The position numbers and the translations under genes are program-made. The notes under the pieces are model-generated. The model saw only the letters and a program-made list of their open reading frames with translations. It had not been told where the DNA came from and searched no databases. A DNA stretch of 64,000 nucleotides, taken from the NCBI RefSeq assembly GCF_021390245.1, contig NZ_JAJUXH010000011.1, forward strand, positions 124,001-188,000, read 5' to 3'. The stretch comes from Dyadobacter sp. CY323. Lineage in GTDB: Bacteria > Bacteroidota > Bacteroidia > Cytophagales > Spirosomataceae. This document shows positions 16,752-25,900 of this stretch, piece by piece (position 1 is the first letter of the stretch; each line of letters begins with the position of its first letter).

Positions 16752-16779
16752 AAAGCATGCATCACTGCATGCTTTTTTT
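16752..16779 (+). terminator. Rho-independent terminator of the cold-shock gene
   Basis: AAAGCATGCA (16752-16761) pairs with TGCATGCTTT (16766-16775) over a TCAC loop and runs into T residues. It lies just before the convergent deacetylase gene. Confidence 0.88.
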
Positions 16780-16787
16780 GTTGCCCA

Positions 16788-17720
16788 TTACTTCGCTTTC
16801 TGCATTTCCTCGTAAGCCTTGTGGATTTCCACATTCTCCGGCTCAGCAAGCATCAGCCCTTTTCTCTCATTCAGGTCTGACATCCAGCGATATAGCCACG
16901 AAAACCCTGCATTGCCATGATAATATTCTCTTGACTGATACGCCGGATCTTGCATAGCATCTGCCAAACTGATCATCTGGTAACCCTGCTCTTTCAGTTT
17001 CTGGACAAGTACCGGCAGAAAATCGGTGTTGAGCCGATTGTCGTGGCACAGGTAAATCTGTTTCACCGGCCTTTGAAAATTTACCACGGAAACACTGTCA
17101 AAATGGGCAAAACGGTCTAAACTCAGTTTTACGTATTGATTACCGATTTCCATTGCACGTTTCTTGTCACCGCTTTTCAGTGCCTTTTCATACAACTGTG
17201 TAAAAAGCCAATCCTCACTCTCTACTGTGAACGGTGTGTTTTTATAGTTTTTGGAAACCAGAAACTCCTGCATTTTTAAATGCGCCACGCTGTCCTTTCC
17301 CATTGCATTGAACGGAAACCGAAAATAGTCCAGCTTCTTACCTGAACCTTTAAGGATTTCTTTCGTTAGCGTCTCTCCTTTTAAAACGTCCCCGCTGAAT
17401 GCTTCAAAACCGATTTCACCGTAATTCGGATGAGAGTAACTATGATTGCCTGGCGTGACAAAATCTTTTGAAAGCCAGGTTTTCAACAAGTTTTTGTTTT
17501 TATCAAAAGGCTTCGTCTGCCGAAGATTATGTTCGTTTACGAAGATCGCTACCGGGATTTTTAAAGAATCAAGTTTGCTGAGCAATTTCGATGAATAACC
17601 GTCTTCCTGAAAAAGACGCACATTCGGGACGTCATCAATCGTAATGGAAACGCTTCGTTTCTGCGCAAATGCTGCGAATGAGCACAGAAACGAAGCGAGT
17701 ACAAGAATGCTTTTCTTCAT
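16788..17720 (-). CDS. Secreted polysaccharide deacetylase (CE4)
   Basis: 310 residues from the ATG at 17720, giving a clean signal peptide (MKKSILVLASFLCSFAAFAQ). The NodB-like domain has SITIDDVPNV with the paired Asp (base and metal ligand) and GNHSYSHPNY with the two metal His. YFRFPFNAMG is the active-site groove motif. CYTOPLASM-facing features are absent, so it should act in the periplasm or outside, removing acetyl groups from a glycan or peptidoglycan. A C-terminal extension of about 60 residues has no recognised domain. The reading frame extends to 17771, inside the aldo/keto reductase gene, but that start is not used. Confidence 0.88.
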   Translation of the reverse strand: MKKSILVLASFLCSFAAFAQKRSVSITIDDVPNVRLFQEDGYSSKLLSKLDSLKIPVAIFVNEHNLRQTKPFDKNKNLLKTWLSKDFVTPGNHSYSHPNYGEIGFEAFSGDVLKGETLTKEILKGSGKKLDYFRFPFNAMGKDSVAHLKMQEFLVSKNYKNTPFTVESEDWLFTQLYEKALKSGDKKRAMEIGNQYVKLSLDRFAHFDSVSVVNFQRPVKQIYLCHDNRLNTDFLPVLVQKLKEQGYQMISLADAMQDPAYQSREYYHGNAGFSWLYRWMSDLNERKGLMLAEPENVEIHKAYEEMQKAK

Positions 17721-17728
17721 GGATCTGG

Positions 17729-18751
17729 TTAGCTTGGCAAACGGTCTCTTCCCTGGCGCTCGAACATCCATTGCGGGTATTCGGTTTTCAGTGCGCTGAT
17801 CTCATCCAGTTTGGCAAGATCTGCTTCCGTGAGTTTTACAGAAGTTGCTGCAATATTGTCTTTCAGCTGATCGGGCTTTTTTGCGCCGATTATGACACTC
17901 GTAACCGCTTTTTGATGCAGTAACCACGCTAATGCAATTTGCGCCACGGACACTCCGTGAGCCGCGGCGATCGGCTGGATCTCATCGATTATATCGTATG
18001 CTTTTTCTTTATCAATCGGCGGAAAATCGAAACTATCGCGACGATTATCACCACTTGTCTGATTGTTGCGGGTATATTTTCCTGAAAGAAATCCACCGGC
18101 CAGCGGACTCCACGGCATTAATGCCAGATTCTGGTCTTTCATCATCGGGATCAGCTCCCTTTCCAGATCACGACCGGCGATGGTGTAATAATGCTGACAA
18201 GCCACAAATTTAGTCCAGCCATTTTTCTCGGCGATGCCGTTTGCCTTCATAATCTGCCAGGCTGCATGATTGCTCACGCCCAGGTAACGCACTTTTCCGG
18301 AACGTACAATGTCTTCCAGACCGCGCATGGTTTCTTCGAGCGACGTCTCCACATCCACACCATGGATGTAAAATAAATCGATATGATCGGTGCCAAGCCG
18401 CGACAGACTTTCTTCCACGGAATCCATGATATGCAGTCTCGACAATCCGATCCGATTTGCTCCCGGATCCATTCTGCCTCTCGCTTTTGTCGCGATTACT
18501 ACTTCATTTCTTCTGATTCCCAGATCTTTAAAAGCTTGTCCGAGAATTGTTTCCGATTTTCCGTACGAATAAACATTCGCTGTATCGAAGAAATTAATGC
18601 CACTATCAAATGCAGTTTTAACCAGCGCATTTCCCTCGTCCTGCTGCAAAGTGCCAATCGCTTCCCAATATCCTTCACCACCGAAGGTCATTGTGCCGAA
18701 GCATAATTCGGAAACCAGCACACCTGTGTTGCTGAGAAAGTTGTACTTCAT
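17729..18751 (-). CDS. Aldo/keto reductase
   Basis: 340-residue NADPH-dependent oxidoreductase with the (beta/alpha)8 AKR fold. The catalytic tetrad is visible: Asp and Tyr in FFDTANVYSYGKSE, Lys in VVIATKARG, and His in LFYIHGVD. The cofactor end has SVIIGAKKPDQLKDN. It is closest in style to the AKR11/YghZ-like reductases. It is followed 8 bases later by the deacetylase gene and may be co-transcribed with it. Substrate unknown. Confidence 0.9.
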   Translation of the reverse strand: MKYNFLSNTGVLVSELCFGTMTFGGEGYWEAIGTLQQDEGNALVKTAFDSGINFFDTANVYSYGKSETILGQAFKDLGIRRNEVVIATKARGRMDPGANRIGLSRLHIMDSVEESLSRLGTDHIDLFYIHGVDVETSLEETMRGLEDIVRSGKVRYLGVSNHAAWQIMKANGIAEKNGWTKFVACQHYYTIAGRDLERELIPMMKDQNLALMPWSPLAGGFLSGKYTRNNQTSGDNRRDSFDFPPIDKEKAYDIIDEIQPIAAAHGVSVAQIALAWLLHQKAVTSVIIGAKKPDQLKDNIAATSVKLTEADLAKLDEISALKTEYPQWMFERQGRDRLPS

Positions 18752-18788
18752 ATTCTTAAGAGTTTAGTACAAAAAAGAGAATTCAATG

Positions 18789-19169
18789 CTAGTCGAACAG
18801 GTCCTCCGAACGTTCCAGCATGAGGATGGAGGCCTGCGGAACAATCACGTATTTCTGTCCGTCGTATTCCAAATCGATCGCATTACGCTGCAGATAAATG
18901 GCGAGATCACCTTCCTTGGATTGTAAAGGCATGTATTTCACCTTTTCTTCGGTTTCTTTCCATGGCTCATCTTCGGCCGCTACGGGAATCGGATAACCGG
19001 GGCCTACCTTGATCACATAACCACTTTGCACCTGTTCTTTTTCTGTCACAGTGGGCGGCAGGTACAGGCCGCTATTTGTTCGGTCACTCGGGCTTTTCGG
19101 GCGGATCAATACCCGGTCGCCAACTACTATTAAACTTTTTAACCGGTTGTCAGGAGTCACTTCGTACAT
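18789..19169 (-). CDS. GroES-like (Cpn10 fold) protein, without adjacent groEL
   Basis: 126-residue Cpn10-like protein. LIVVGDRVLIRP is the first strand, SGLYLPPTVTEKEQVQSGYVIKVGPG covers the equivalent of the mobile loop and following strand, and the C-terminus has YVIVPQASILMLE. Normal GroES is about 95 residues; this one has an insertion around EDEPWKETEEKVKYMPLQ and a C-terminal acidic tail (ERSEDLFD). No GroEL lies nearby. It is probably a paralogue with a separate role. I do not know a characterised function for it. Confidence 0.8.
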   Translation of the reverse strand: MYEVTPDNRLKSLIVVGDRVLIRPKSPSDRTNSGLYLPPTVTEKEQVQSGYVIKVGPGYPIPVAAEDEPWKETEEKVKYMPLQSKEGDLAIYLQRNAIDLEYDGQKYVIVPQASILMLERSEDLFD

Positions 19170-19264
19170 TATTATATAAACTTTAAGCTAATCGGACGAG
19201 ACACGATTGGTCCCGTGAATTTTGGTAACAAATAAATGAAGGCAAATGTTGCCCGGTTTTCCTG

Positions 19265-20725
19265 TTAAAATTGAAAGTAGATGAACTGATTTTCTGTCAT
19301 AACTCCCAGGAAATAGGTCAAAAACGAAATGACTGGAAAGAGAACAAAAAACAGTACCGTATTTCGCGTTGGAATCTTTTCGTAGTAATGCTCTTTGATC
19401 AACAAGAAAACGATCAGAAAAACGCAGAAACACATTTCTGTCAAATTGAATGGGGATAAAATCGGATCTGAAAAAGACAAATTTGCTATACTTTTCAAGA
19501 TGACCACCGAGCGACCGAGCGGATTCCGGAAAAATACCCATGCCAGCGTCACCAGCATAAAGGTCAGAAATATATTAAATGCCTTTATAAAAGCATTATC
19601 CGGAATGGTGATATTCGCTTTTTTCAGCCATTTGTCTCTCAGAGATGCGGATACCTGATAAATGCCGTGCAAACCGCCCCAAATCACAAAACTCCAATTC
19701 GTCCCGTGCCATAACCCGCTCACCATGAACACAATCATTTGGTTGCGGTATTTCATAAATTCCCCATTCCGGTTGCCACCAAGCGGAATATATAAATAGT
19801 CCCTGAACCAGGTCGATAGCGAAATATGCCACCTTCCCCAGAACTCGGGAATGGACCGGGCCTCATAAGGTGACCGGAAATTGTCCATTAACGTAAAACC
19901 CATTACCCTGGCCGCACCGATTGCAATATCGGAATAGCCGGAAAAGTCGCAGTAGATCTGAAAGGAATAAAAGATTGTGGCGACCAATAATGTCAATCCA
20001 TTATGTTCTGTACCCGGATGGTAGGCGTAATCCACCATCATAGAAAGCCTGTCGGCGATCACCATTTTTTTGAAAAACCCGAACGCCATTTGCATTAACC
20101 CCTGCTTTACCTGTTCAAAATCGTATTTAAAGTAGGTATGAAACTGGAAAAGCATATTCTGCGGGCGCTCGATCGGACCTGCCACCAGCTGCGGGTAAAA
20201 CATCACATACAACGCATAAATGCCGAAATGCTTTTCAGCAGCCTGGTTCCCACGGTACACCTCGATCGTGTAACTCATGGCCTGAAACGTGTGGAACGAC
20301 AATCCGATCGGCAGTATAACCTTACCTGCGCCAGTTGTCATCCATTCGGCAACCGGTCCCGGAATGAGCCGCGTTAGTTGGGGGACAAATGGCCGGATAT
20401 CCATGCTGGCAAGAATGGCGTTGACCGAATCCCGCCCAAAATCATAGTATTTGAAAAATGCGAGTATGCCGATATTTGAGATCAGACTGATGATCAAAAG
20501 CAGCTTTTTCCGCCTTTGGTTTTCCGATTTCTCGATCCAGATCCCGGCGTAGTAATCGATGATGATGGTACCAAACAGGATCAGGATAAAGACCGGTTTG
20601 AAAACCATGTAAAAGTAGCAGCTCGCAACAAGTAACAGAATCCAACGCCCGCGCAACGGCAGGCTAAAATAAGCCAGCGTGACAACGATAAAGAAAATAA
20701 TGAATTGGATTGAGTTGAAAAGCAT
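19265..20725 (-). CDS. MBOAT family O-acyltransferase (AlgI-like)
   Basis: 486-residue polytopic acyltransferase. It has the AlgI/DltB arrangement: an N-terminal membrane region, FDQVKQGL-type helices, YCDFSGYSDIAIG, EFWGRWHISLSTWFRDYLYIPLGG, and the catalytic His region SGLWHGTNW with GGLHG. Enzymes of this family transfer acyl (often acetyl) groups across the membrane onto exported polysaccharides. It sits 4 bases downstream of a GtrB-like glycosyltransferase, so O-acetylation of the same surface glycan is likely. No AlgJ/DltD-like partner is visible in the window. Confidence 0.9.
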   Translation of the reverse strand: MLFNSIQFIIFFIVVTLAYFSLPLRGRWILLLVASCYFYMVFKPVFILILFGTIIIDYYAGIWIEKSENQRRKKLLLIISLISNIGILAFFKYYDFGRDSVNAILASMDIRPFVPQLTRLIPGPVAEWMTTGAGKVILPIGLSFHTFQAMSYTIEVYRGNQAAEKHFGIYALYVMFYPQLVAGPIERPQNMLFQFHTYFKYDFEQVKQGLMQMAFGFFKKMVIADRLSMMVDYAYHPGTEHNGLTLLVATIFYSFQIYCDFSGYSDIAIGAARVMGFTLMDNFRSPYEARSIPEFWGRWHISLSTWFRDYLYIPLGGNRNGEFMKYRNQMIVFMVSGLWHGTNWSFVIWGGLHGIYQVSASLRDKWLKKANITIPDNAFIKAFNIFLTFMLVTLAWVFFRNPLGRSVVILKSIANLSFSDPILSPFNLTEMCFCVFLIVFLLIKEHYYEKIPTRNTVLFFVLFPVISFLTYFLGVMTENQFIYFQF

Positions 20726-20729
20726 CAGA

Positions 20730-21674
20730 TCAAATGTACTCGCGATTGACGATTTCCTCTTTAATTATAAAAAGAGGCCGGTTTTTGGATTGAAAAAAGA
20801 TCCGCAGCACATACTCGCCGATGATCCCGAGGGCCAGCAACTGCACGCCGCTAAACAGGATAATGACAAAAAGCAGGGATGTAAAACCTTCGATTACGTG
20901 GGTAAAAAACATTTTCTTGACTACTACTGTCAGAAAATAAATGAGGGATATCATAATTGCGACAATCCCCATCCGGCTCATGAACTTGATCGGGAATTCG
21001 CTGAAATTGAAAATCCCGTTATATGCCAGCTGAAACAGTTGCTTAAACGAATATTTAGATTCTCCTGCCGCTCTCGCATCTCTCTCATACTCAAACCCTA
21101 CCTGTTTGAAACCGATCCAGGAACGCATTCCCCGCAGGTACCGGCTTTCTTCCGGCATTTTGTTCAAAACATCCACTACCCGGCGGCTGATCAATGCGAA
21201 ATCACCACTGTCGAGCGGGATTTCGACGTAGGAAATGGAACGGAGAATGCGGTAAAATAAATGGTAACCTGTGCGTTTTACGAATCCTTCCTTGCGCTTT
21301 TTCCTGACCGCATAAACGACATCATTTCCGTCTTTCAGCAATTTGTAAAAATCGGGAAGCAGTTCGGGAGGATCTTGCAAATCACCATCGATCACAAATA
21401 ATGCCTCCGTGCCTCTTGCGGATGAAATTCCCGCAGTCAATGCCAGCTGGTGGCCGTGATTTCTGGAAAGAAAAACACCGTGATAGCGATCGTCAGTCAA
21501 CGCTAGTTGCCTGATTTTTAAAGCGGTATCATCCTTACTGCCATCATCTATCAAGACCACTTCAATAGAAAGCGGACTGGAATCCATTAATGCATTAATG
21601 CGCTGAACCAGCAGTGGGAAAGATTCTGACTCATTATAAAGCGGCGCAACAATGGAAATCTGCGTGGTTTTCAA
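20730..21674 (-). CDS. GT2 glycosyltransferase, GtrB/DPM1-like, membrane anchored
   Basis: 314 residues. A cytoplasmic GT-A domain (about 1-230) has VAPLYNESES, LIDDGSKDDT, SRNHGHQLALTAG and the metal-binding DGDLQDPPEL. Two C-terminal membrane helices (about 235-300) follow. This is the layout of enzymes that load undecaprenyl phosphate with a sugar for use on the outer face of the membrane. The start codon is TTG at 21674, preceded by a TAnnTTTG element at 21707-21714. It lies between a polytopic protein (21748-23442) and the MBOAT acyltransferase. Confidence 0.9.
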   Translation of the reverse strand: MKTTQISIVAPLYNESESFPLLVQRINALMDSSPLSIEVVLIDDGSKDDTALKIRQLALTDDRYHGVFLSRNHGHQLALTAGISSARGTEALFVIDGDLQDPPELLPDFYKLLKDGNDVVYAVRKKRKEGFVKRTGYHLFYRILRSISYVEIPLDSGDFALISRRVVDVLNKMPEESRYLRGMRSWIGFKQVGFEYERDARAAGESKYSFKQLFQLAYNGIFNFSEFPIKFMSRMGIVAIMISLIYFLTVVVKKMFFTHVIEGFTSLLFVIILFSGVQLLALGIIGEYVLRIFFQSKNRPLFIIKEEIVNREYI

Positions 21675-21706
21675 TATGCTACGGTTTTCGATTGGATCAA
21701 TAGCGG

Positions 21707-21714
21707 CAAAAATA
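21707..21714 (-). promoter_or_regulatory. Promoter -7 element before the GtrB-like gene
   Basis: CAAAAATA on the plus strand (TATTTTTG on minus) matches TAnnTTTG, about 33 bases upstream of the TTG start at 21674. Confidence 0.4.
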
Positions 21715-21747
21715 CACCTTTCGACGTATTATAGAAACTGGAATTAT

Positions 21748-23442
21748 TTAAGGTATTGTGATTTTTCTAAGAATTCCCCCGCTCGCAGTTCCACGTTGTG
21801 TGCGGATAACGCCGAGATCGTACGTGCCGGGAAGTAGCGAGGCATGCGGGATAAATGCATCGGCGCCTTTGTCGTACTGACGAAAAATGTTCCTTCCCGA
21901 GTATTTATGAGGCTCCATTTTGAAAAAGTAGAGGTGTTTGTCATTTCTCACAAATGCGAACTCTGCATGGTCACGGGAAAATGATTTATCAATTTCCGGA
22001 TCATTCACATAAAATAAGGAATCTTTCTCATCCACAGTGATTTGAAAGTCGGGATTAAGATTTTGGGTTAAACCGGTTACTGTTTGGGCCAGCGCATTTC
22101 CCTTTTCAGGATAAGTATAAACTCCCCGCCGCACCATATCTTTCATTAAACTATCCACATAAGCCGCACTTTTGGAATAAGGTACATGCCCAAGCCCAAA
22201 TCCATTATGTTCCTGATTGTACCCATTCACCGTGAGGTACTTATGACGTTCCGTGATGGCGGGCAGGTAGTTGAATATCGAGATTCCCCAAATGAAAATA
22301 CTGACCAGAGTTACAAGCTGAAAACCACGCATTTTAACAATTTCTCTGGATGCTGAGCCGATGAATGTGAGATACGCGACGATCAGAAACAGTGCGGGAT
22401 ACATTTTGTAATTGCTTACGATCATCACAAAAAACCCGAAACGCGGCCTCAGCAGACAGATAATGAGCGCATTGACCAATAAGAAAGTGAGAATACCCAG
22501 CAGAAATGTAGAAAATGGTTGCAACGATGGTTTCACAGCCAGTTGTTGCTCTTTCGAAGGCCACCCGAACCCAAGTCCAAACCATGACCAAAGTTGTTTC
22601 CATAACCATATTGCGATCCAGATCATCACCGCAAAACCCATTAGAACCGGTAATGCAGAACGTATTACGATGGACTTTTCGGGAAAGAAATCAAACAACC
22701 CACCCAAATGTGCGAAGAAACCTAAAACGGATAAATGCGGGTTTTTCAACAGAAAATCAATGCTGGACTCATTTCCCTGGGCGGACAAACCGTAGAGATA
22801 AAAACCAATAGAAAATAATGCAGCTACGCACCAGAAAATCAACTCTTTATATCTTGCCCTGAATAATAAAACCACAAATCCGGCCGGCCAGACAAAAAGT
22901 CCGCTGCTCATCGCATAAGTTGCGCAAACTGCCGCTGTAATCGCCCATACCAATCGTTTTTCCGACAACAAATACATGGAAATGCAGACAAAAAAGATGG
23001 CAGGCTGATGTTGTAATCCGGTTATCGCCCAGAGAAAAACCAGATGAAACTGCATTTGAAATAACAAAAACGGCACCGGCAGAAAGTAGTACCAGGGCAA
23101 GCCACTCCGCCGGAATGAACGCCAGAAAAGGTATAGCACCCCCAATGTAAAGCAGGCGCCGATCATGTGAAGGAAGGTAAAGTTCAGATGTCCGGTTAGC
23201 CAGTAATATCCAAGTGTGATCAGTTTGCCGACAACCATCCGGTGCTCATTATTCGGCTGAAAAAGCAAATTGAGCCGGTCGGAAAAATCGGTATCCGTGA
23301 TCCATTTATGCAGAAAGTCAGGAAATGGGTCGAAATCGTCGTACCAGGGAAGGTTTACGGAATAATATAAAATCACAAATACCCATAATAGAATGGGTAC
23401 GGCCATCAGGATCGCAGGCAGGAGTTTACTGTTTTTGCTCAC
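21748..23442 (-). CDS. Polytopic membrane protein, GT-C glycosyltransferase-like
   Basis: 564-residue protein with about ten hydrophobic segments in the first 420 residues and a soluble C-terminal region of about 140 residues. After the first helix comes LPWYDDFDPFPDF, an acidic first-loop motif as in GT-C enzymes that use lipid-linked sugars. Start is GTG at 23442, inside the end of the preceding gene (17-base overlap), so translation is coupled. The neighbouring GtrB-like enzyme would supply the lipid-linked sugar. Family not recognised; GT-C assignment is inference from topology and the DD motif. Confidence 0.7.
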   Translation of the reverse strand: MSKNSKLLPAILMAVPILLWVFVILYYSVNLPWYDDFDPFPDFLHKWITDTDFSDRLNLLFQPNNEHRMVVGKLITLGYYWLTGHLNFTFLHMIGACFTLGVLYLFWRSFRRSGLPWYYFLPVPFLLFQMQFHLVFLWAITGLQHQPAIFFVCISMYLLSEKRLVWAITAAVCATYAMSSGLFVWPAGFVVLLFRARYKELIFWCVAALFSIGFYLYGLSAQGNESSIDFLLKNPHLSVLGFFAHLGGLFDFFPEKSIVIRSALPVLMGFAVMIWIAIWLWKQLWSWFGLGFGWPSKEQQLAVKPSLQPFSTFLLGILTFLLVNALIICLLRPRFGFFVMIVSNYKMYPALFLIVAYLTFIGSASREIVKMRGFQLVTLVSIFIWGISIFNYLPAITERHKYLTVNGYNQEHNGFGLGHVPYSKSAAYVDSLMKDMVRRGVYTYPEKGNALAQTVTGLTQNLNPDFQITVDEKDSLFYVNDPEIDKSFSRDHAEFAFVRNDKHLYFFKMEPHKYSGRNIFRQYDKGADAFIPHASLLPGTYDLGVIRTQRGTASGGILRKITIP

Positions 23443-24862
23443 CTTCGGGGTTTTTCACTGTGATCACCTTTTTGCCATAATACCCTGCCATACACTTGTT
23501 CCACCAGGAGGTACTATCGGTTTTGATATCATCGTCGACAAAAATGGAGAGTGGCTTCGACTGGATCAGAGGTAAGGCTACGATATCATCTTTTGCATTT
23601 TCGAGCATGGCATATCGTGCGTACATTTCTTTGTCAAAAGCCGCTGCTTTTCCTTTCAGCAAGTCTCTGTAAAGCATATGTACATTCACGCTCCGGTAAA
23701 AAAACAAGGCAATCGAAATGACCAGGATTGCGTAAAGTGCCCCATAACGAACCACCGTGAAGTGAAAATAGTCGATTCTTCTCTTTTTGAAATAATGAAA
23801 AACAACCCCGATCAGATAGAACCAGCCGATCAGAAAGAAAAAGTAAACGCAATTGATTACCCTGGGTGCCGGATCAATCCCTACTCCATAATAATTCGGG
23901 AAAAGCTGCGCGGCGAGAACGCCTACAAATAGTAATACAGCATACCAGACGGGTATCGAAAAGTAAATGCGCGCACCTTCGGAAACACGCGAAAGAACGA
24001 CCAGCCAGGCAACGGAAAAGAACAGTAACGGTGTTCTGAAAAGCCAGTCATACGAGAGTTTCGCCAGCATTTTAAATGACGAAATGACTGAGAAAACAAT
24101 ATCGCCCCCCAAAGGATTGGTACCAATCCGGGCGTCGTTACCGGGCGCGGCAAAAAATAGATAACATGAAAGCATCGCCACTACCAGCATGGCGATCATG
24201 AAACCGTCCACTTTCCGGTGGTAAAGAATCCGGTAAATCCACCAGGCACCGATGAGTAACACCATCGTCAACAGATTAGGCTCGCTGCATCCGATCGCTG
24301 CGAAAACAAGGATGCCCGCCAGGATACCGACAGAAATCTTGGCTTGCTGCGTATCCTGACGGTAATAACGCAAAACCAACACGATCCATAAAAGGGTAAG
24401 AATACTGGGAACCGTAAAGGTTACAAAACCCGCCATCCAGTAGAATGCCTCGGCAATACTGGCCATTCTCACCACAAAAAGAAAGAATACGACCCCGGCA
24501 AATCCAATGTGCGCAATGCGTGAAAGTGTGGGCGTGAGGTGGCGGAAAAGACTATATAATGAGAAAATGGTACTGGCAATGAGAACGACCGGCAGAACCT
24601 TGAACCCGGTGATTGAGTGAAAAAGAAGTGGGTTGGTGTGATTCAGAAAGATACCGAAATAGCGGCCCGTCCAGCCGGTGTAGTACAGTTTCATGGCGCC
24701 GAACCAGCCGTATTTAAAGACAGTATCAATGTAACAGTAGTCATCGGCAGGCGAAGGGTGATTGTAGTAGGAAAGCGCCAGCATCGGTATCAGCACCACG
24801 AGCATCAACACGATGTTAATGTAATTCCCTACACTCCTGTATTTTCGATAAAATCTATTCAT
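23426..24862 (-). CDS. Polytopic membrane protein, DUF6056-like, GT-C topology
   Basis: 478 residues from the ATG at 24862, which overlaps the stop of the upstream GT2 gene by 8 bases; a TTG at 24877 is a less likely start. About ten hydrophobic segments. The first periplasmic loop has SPADDYCYIDTVFKYGWFG followed by WTGRYFG, the pattern I associate with DUF6056 proteins. The C-terminal region after about residue 400 is soluble. It is paired with a GtrB-like GT2 gene upstream and another polytopic protein downstream, so a role in decorating a surface polymer with lipid-linked sugar is likely. Confidence 0.75.
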   Translation of the reverse strand: MNRFYRKYRSVGNYINIVLMLVVLIPMLALSYYNHPSPADDYCYIDTVFKYGWFGAMKLYYTGWTGRYFGIFLNHTNPLLFHSITGFKVLPVVLIASTIFSLYSLFRHLTPTLSRIAHIGFAGVVFFLFVVRMASIAEAFYWMAGFVTFTVPSILTLLWIVLVLRYYRQDTQQAKISVGILAGILVFAAIGCSEPNLLTMVLLIGAWWIYRILYHRKVDGFMIAMLVVAMLSCYLFFAAPGNDARIGTNPLGGDIVFSVISSFKMLAKLSYDWLFRTPLLFFSVAWLVVLSRVSEGARIYFSIPVWYAVLLFVGVLAAQLFPNYYGVGIDPAPRVINCVYFFFLIGWFYLIGVVFHYFKKRRIDYFHFTVVRYGALYAILVISIALFFYRSVNVHMLYRDLLKGKAAAFDKEMYARYAMLENAKDDIVALPLIQSKPLSIFVDDDIKTDSTSWWNKCMAGYYGKKVITVKNPEGEQKQ

Positions 24863-25805
24863 TGACCGTTTTTTCAATAATGTAACGTGGGCGTCCTTTT
24901 ACCTCCTCATAAATTTTTCCGATGTATTCCCCGATCAGGCCGAGTGCCATCATGTTGGAACCGCTGAAAAAAGTCAGTGGCAGCATGGTCGACGTCCAGC
25001 CGGGTACCGTGAAACCCACCAGGTATGAGAAAAGGATATACACCACGATGACCATGGCAATTATGAAATTGAAGACCCCAAAGTAAAGGACCAGCCGCAT
25101 CGGGAAGGTCGAGAATGAAGTAATTCCATTCCAGGCGAACAGCAACATTTTACTTAATGGGTATTTGGTTTCGCCGGCTTCGCGTTCCAGGCGGTTATAG
25201 TAAACTTTGTCGTTTCGAAAGCCGATGAGCGGGACAATGCCGCGTAAAAACAAATTGATCTCTTTGAAATTCCCCAGTTCCTGCAAAACCCGGCGGTCCA
25301 TTAACCTGAAATCCGCGTGATTGAAGACAACGGGAACACCCATTTTTTGCATTAATATATAAAACCGCTCGGCCGTAAATCGCTTGAACCAGCTATCTGA
25401 ACTCCGGTCGCCGCGTACACCGTAAACGACCATTGCTCCGTCGCGGTGTTTTTGGATCATCGCCGTAATGGCGTTGATGTCATCCTGCAAGTCGGCATCG
25501 ATGGTGATGAAACAATCGAATTTCTCCATATGCTGTTCCAAACCGGCCATAATCGCACTTTGGTGCCCGAAATTCCGGGACAATCCTACTCCAATCACAT
25601 TCGGGTCTTTGCCGCACAGTTCTTCAATAATATTCCAGGTCTTATCACGGCTGCCGTCATTTACAAAGCAGATACGGCTGTCGTCTGCGATCAGGCCTTG
25701 TTGTTTAATGGAATTGAAGTAAATGTTTAGTTTAGAATACGTTAGATACAAAATCGCTTCCTCATTGTAACAAGGTATTACTAAAAGTAAACGTGCTGGA
25801 TTCAT
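24855..25805 (-). CDS. GT2 glycosyltransferase, GtrB-like, membrane anchored
   Basis: 316 residues: cytoplasmic GT-A domain with VIPCYNEEAIL, FVNDGSRDKTW, SRNFGHQSAIMAGLE and the metal motif TIDADLQDDI, then two C-terminal helices (about 235-300). Same family as the gene at 20730 but clearly a different paralogue. It heads a minus-strand transcript with a TAnnTTTG element at 25829-25836, and its stop overlaps the start of the DUF6056-like gene. Expected to make a polyprenyl-phosphate sugar donor. Confidence 0.9.
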   Translation of the reverse strand: MNPARLLLVIPCYNEEAILYLTYSKLNIYFNSIKQQGLIADDSRICFVNDGSRDKTWNIIEELCGKDPNVIGVGLSRNFGHQSAIMAGLEQHMEKFDCFITIDADLQDDINAITAMIQKHRDGAMVVYGVRGDRSSDSWFKRFTAERFYILMQKMGVPVVFNHADFRLMDRRVLQELGNFKEINLFLRGIVPLIGFRNDKVYYNRLEREAGETKYPLSKMLLFAWNGITSFSTFPMRLVLYFGVFNFIIAMVIVVYILFSYLVGFTVPGWTSTMLPLTFFSGSNMMALGLIGEYIGKIYEEVKGRPRYIIEKTVNE

Positions 25806-25828
25806 ATATCCTCTATTGATTGAATCGA

Positions 25829-25836
25829 CAAAAATA
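25829..25836 (-). promoter_or_regulatory. Promoter -7 element of the GtrB / GT-C operon
   Basis: CAAAAATA on the plus strand (TATTTTTG on minus) matches TAnnTTTG about 24 bases before the start codon at 25805. Confidence 0.45.
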
Positions 25837-25900
25837 GCAGTAATAAGTTAACATGCGCCTTTTGGAATATTCCATTACGGCATTTCACTCAATCTTCAAT

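Noticed and set aside
19188..19541. 117-codon minus-strand frame overlapping the end of the MBOAT gene
   Set aside because: Different frame within a conserved MBOAT C-terminus; no recognisable protein features.
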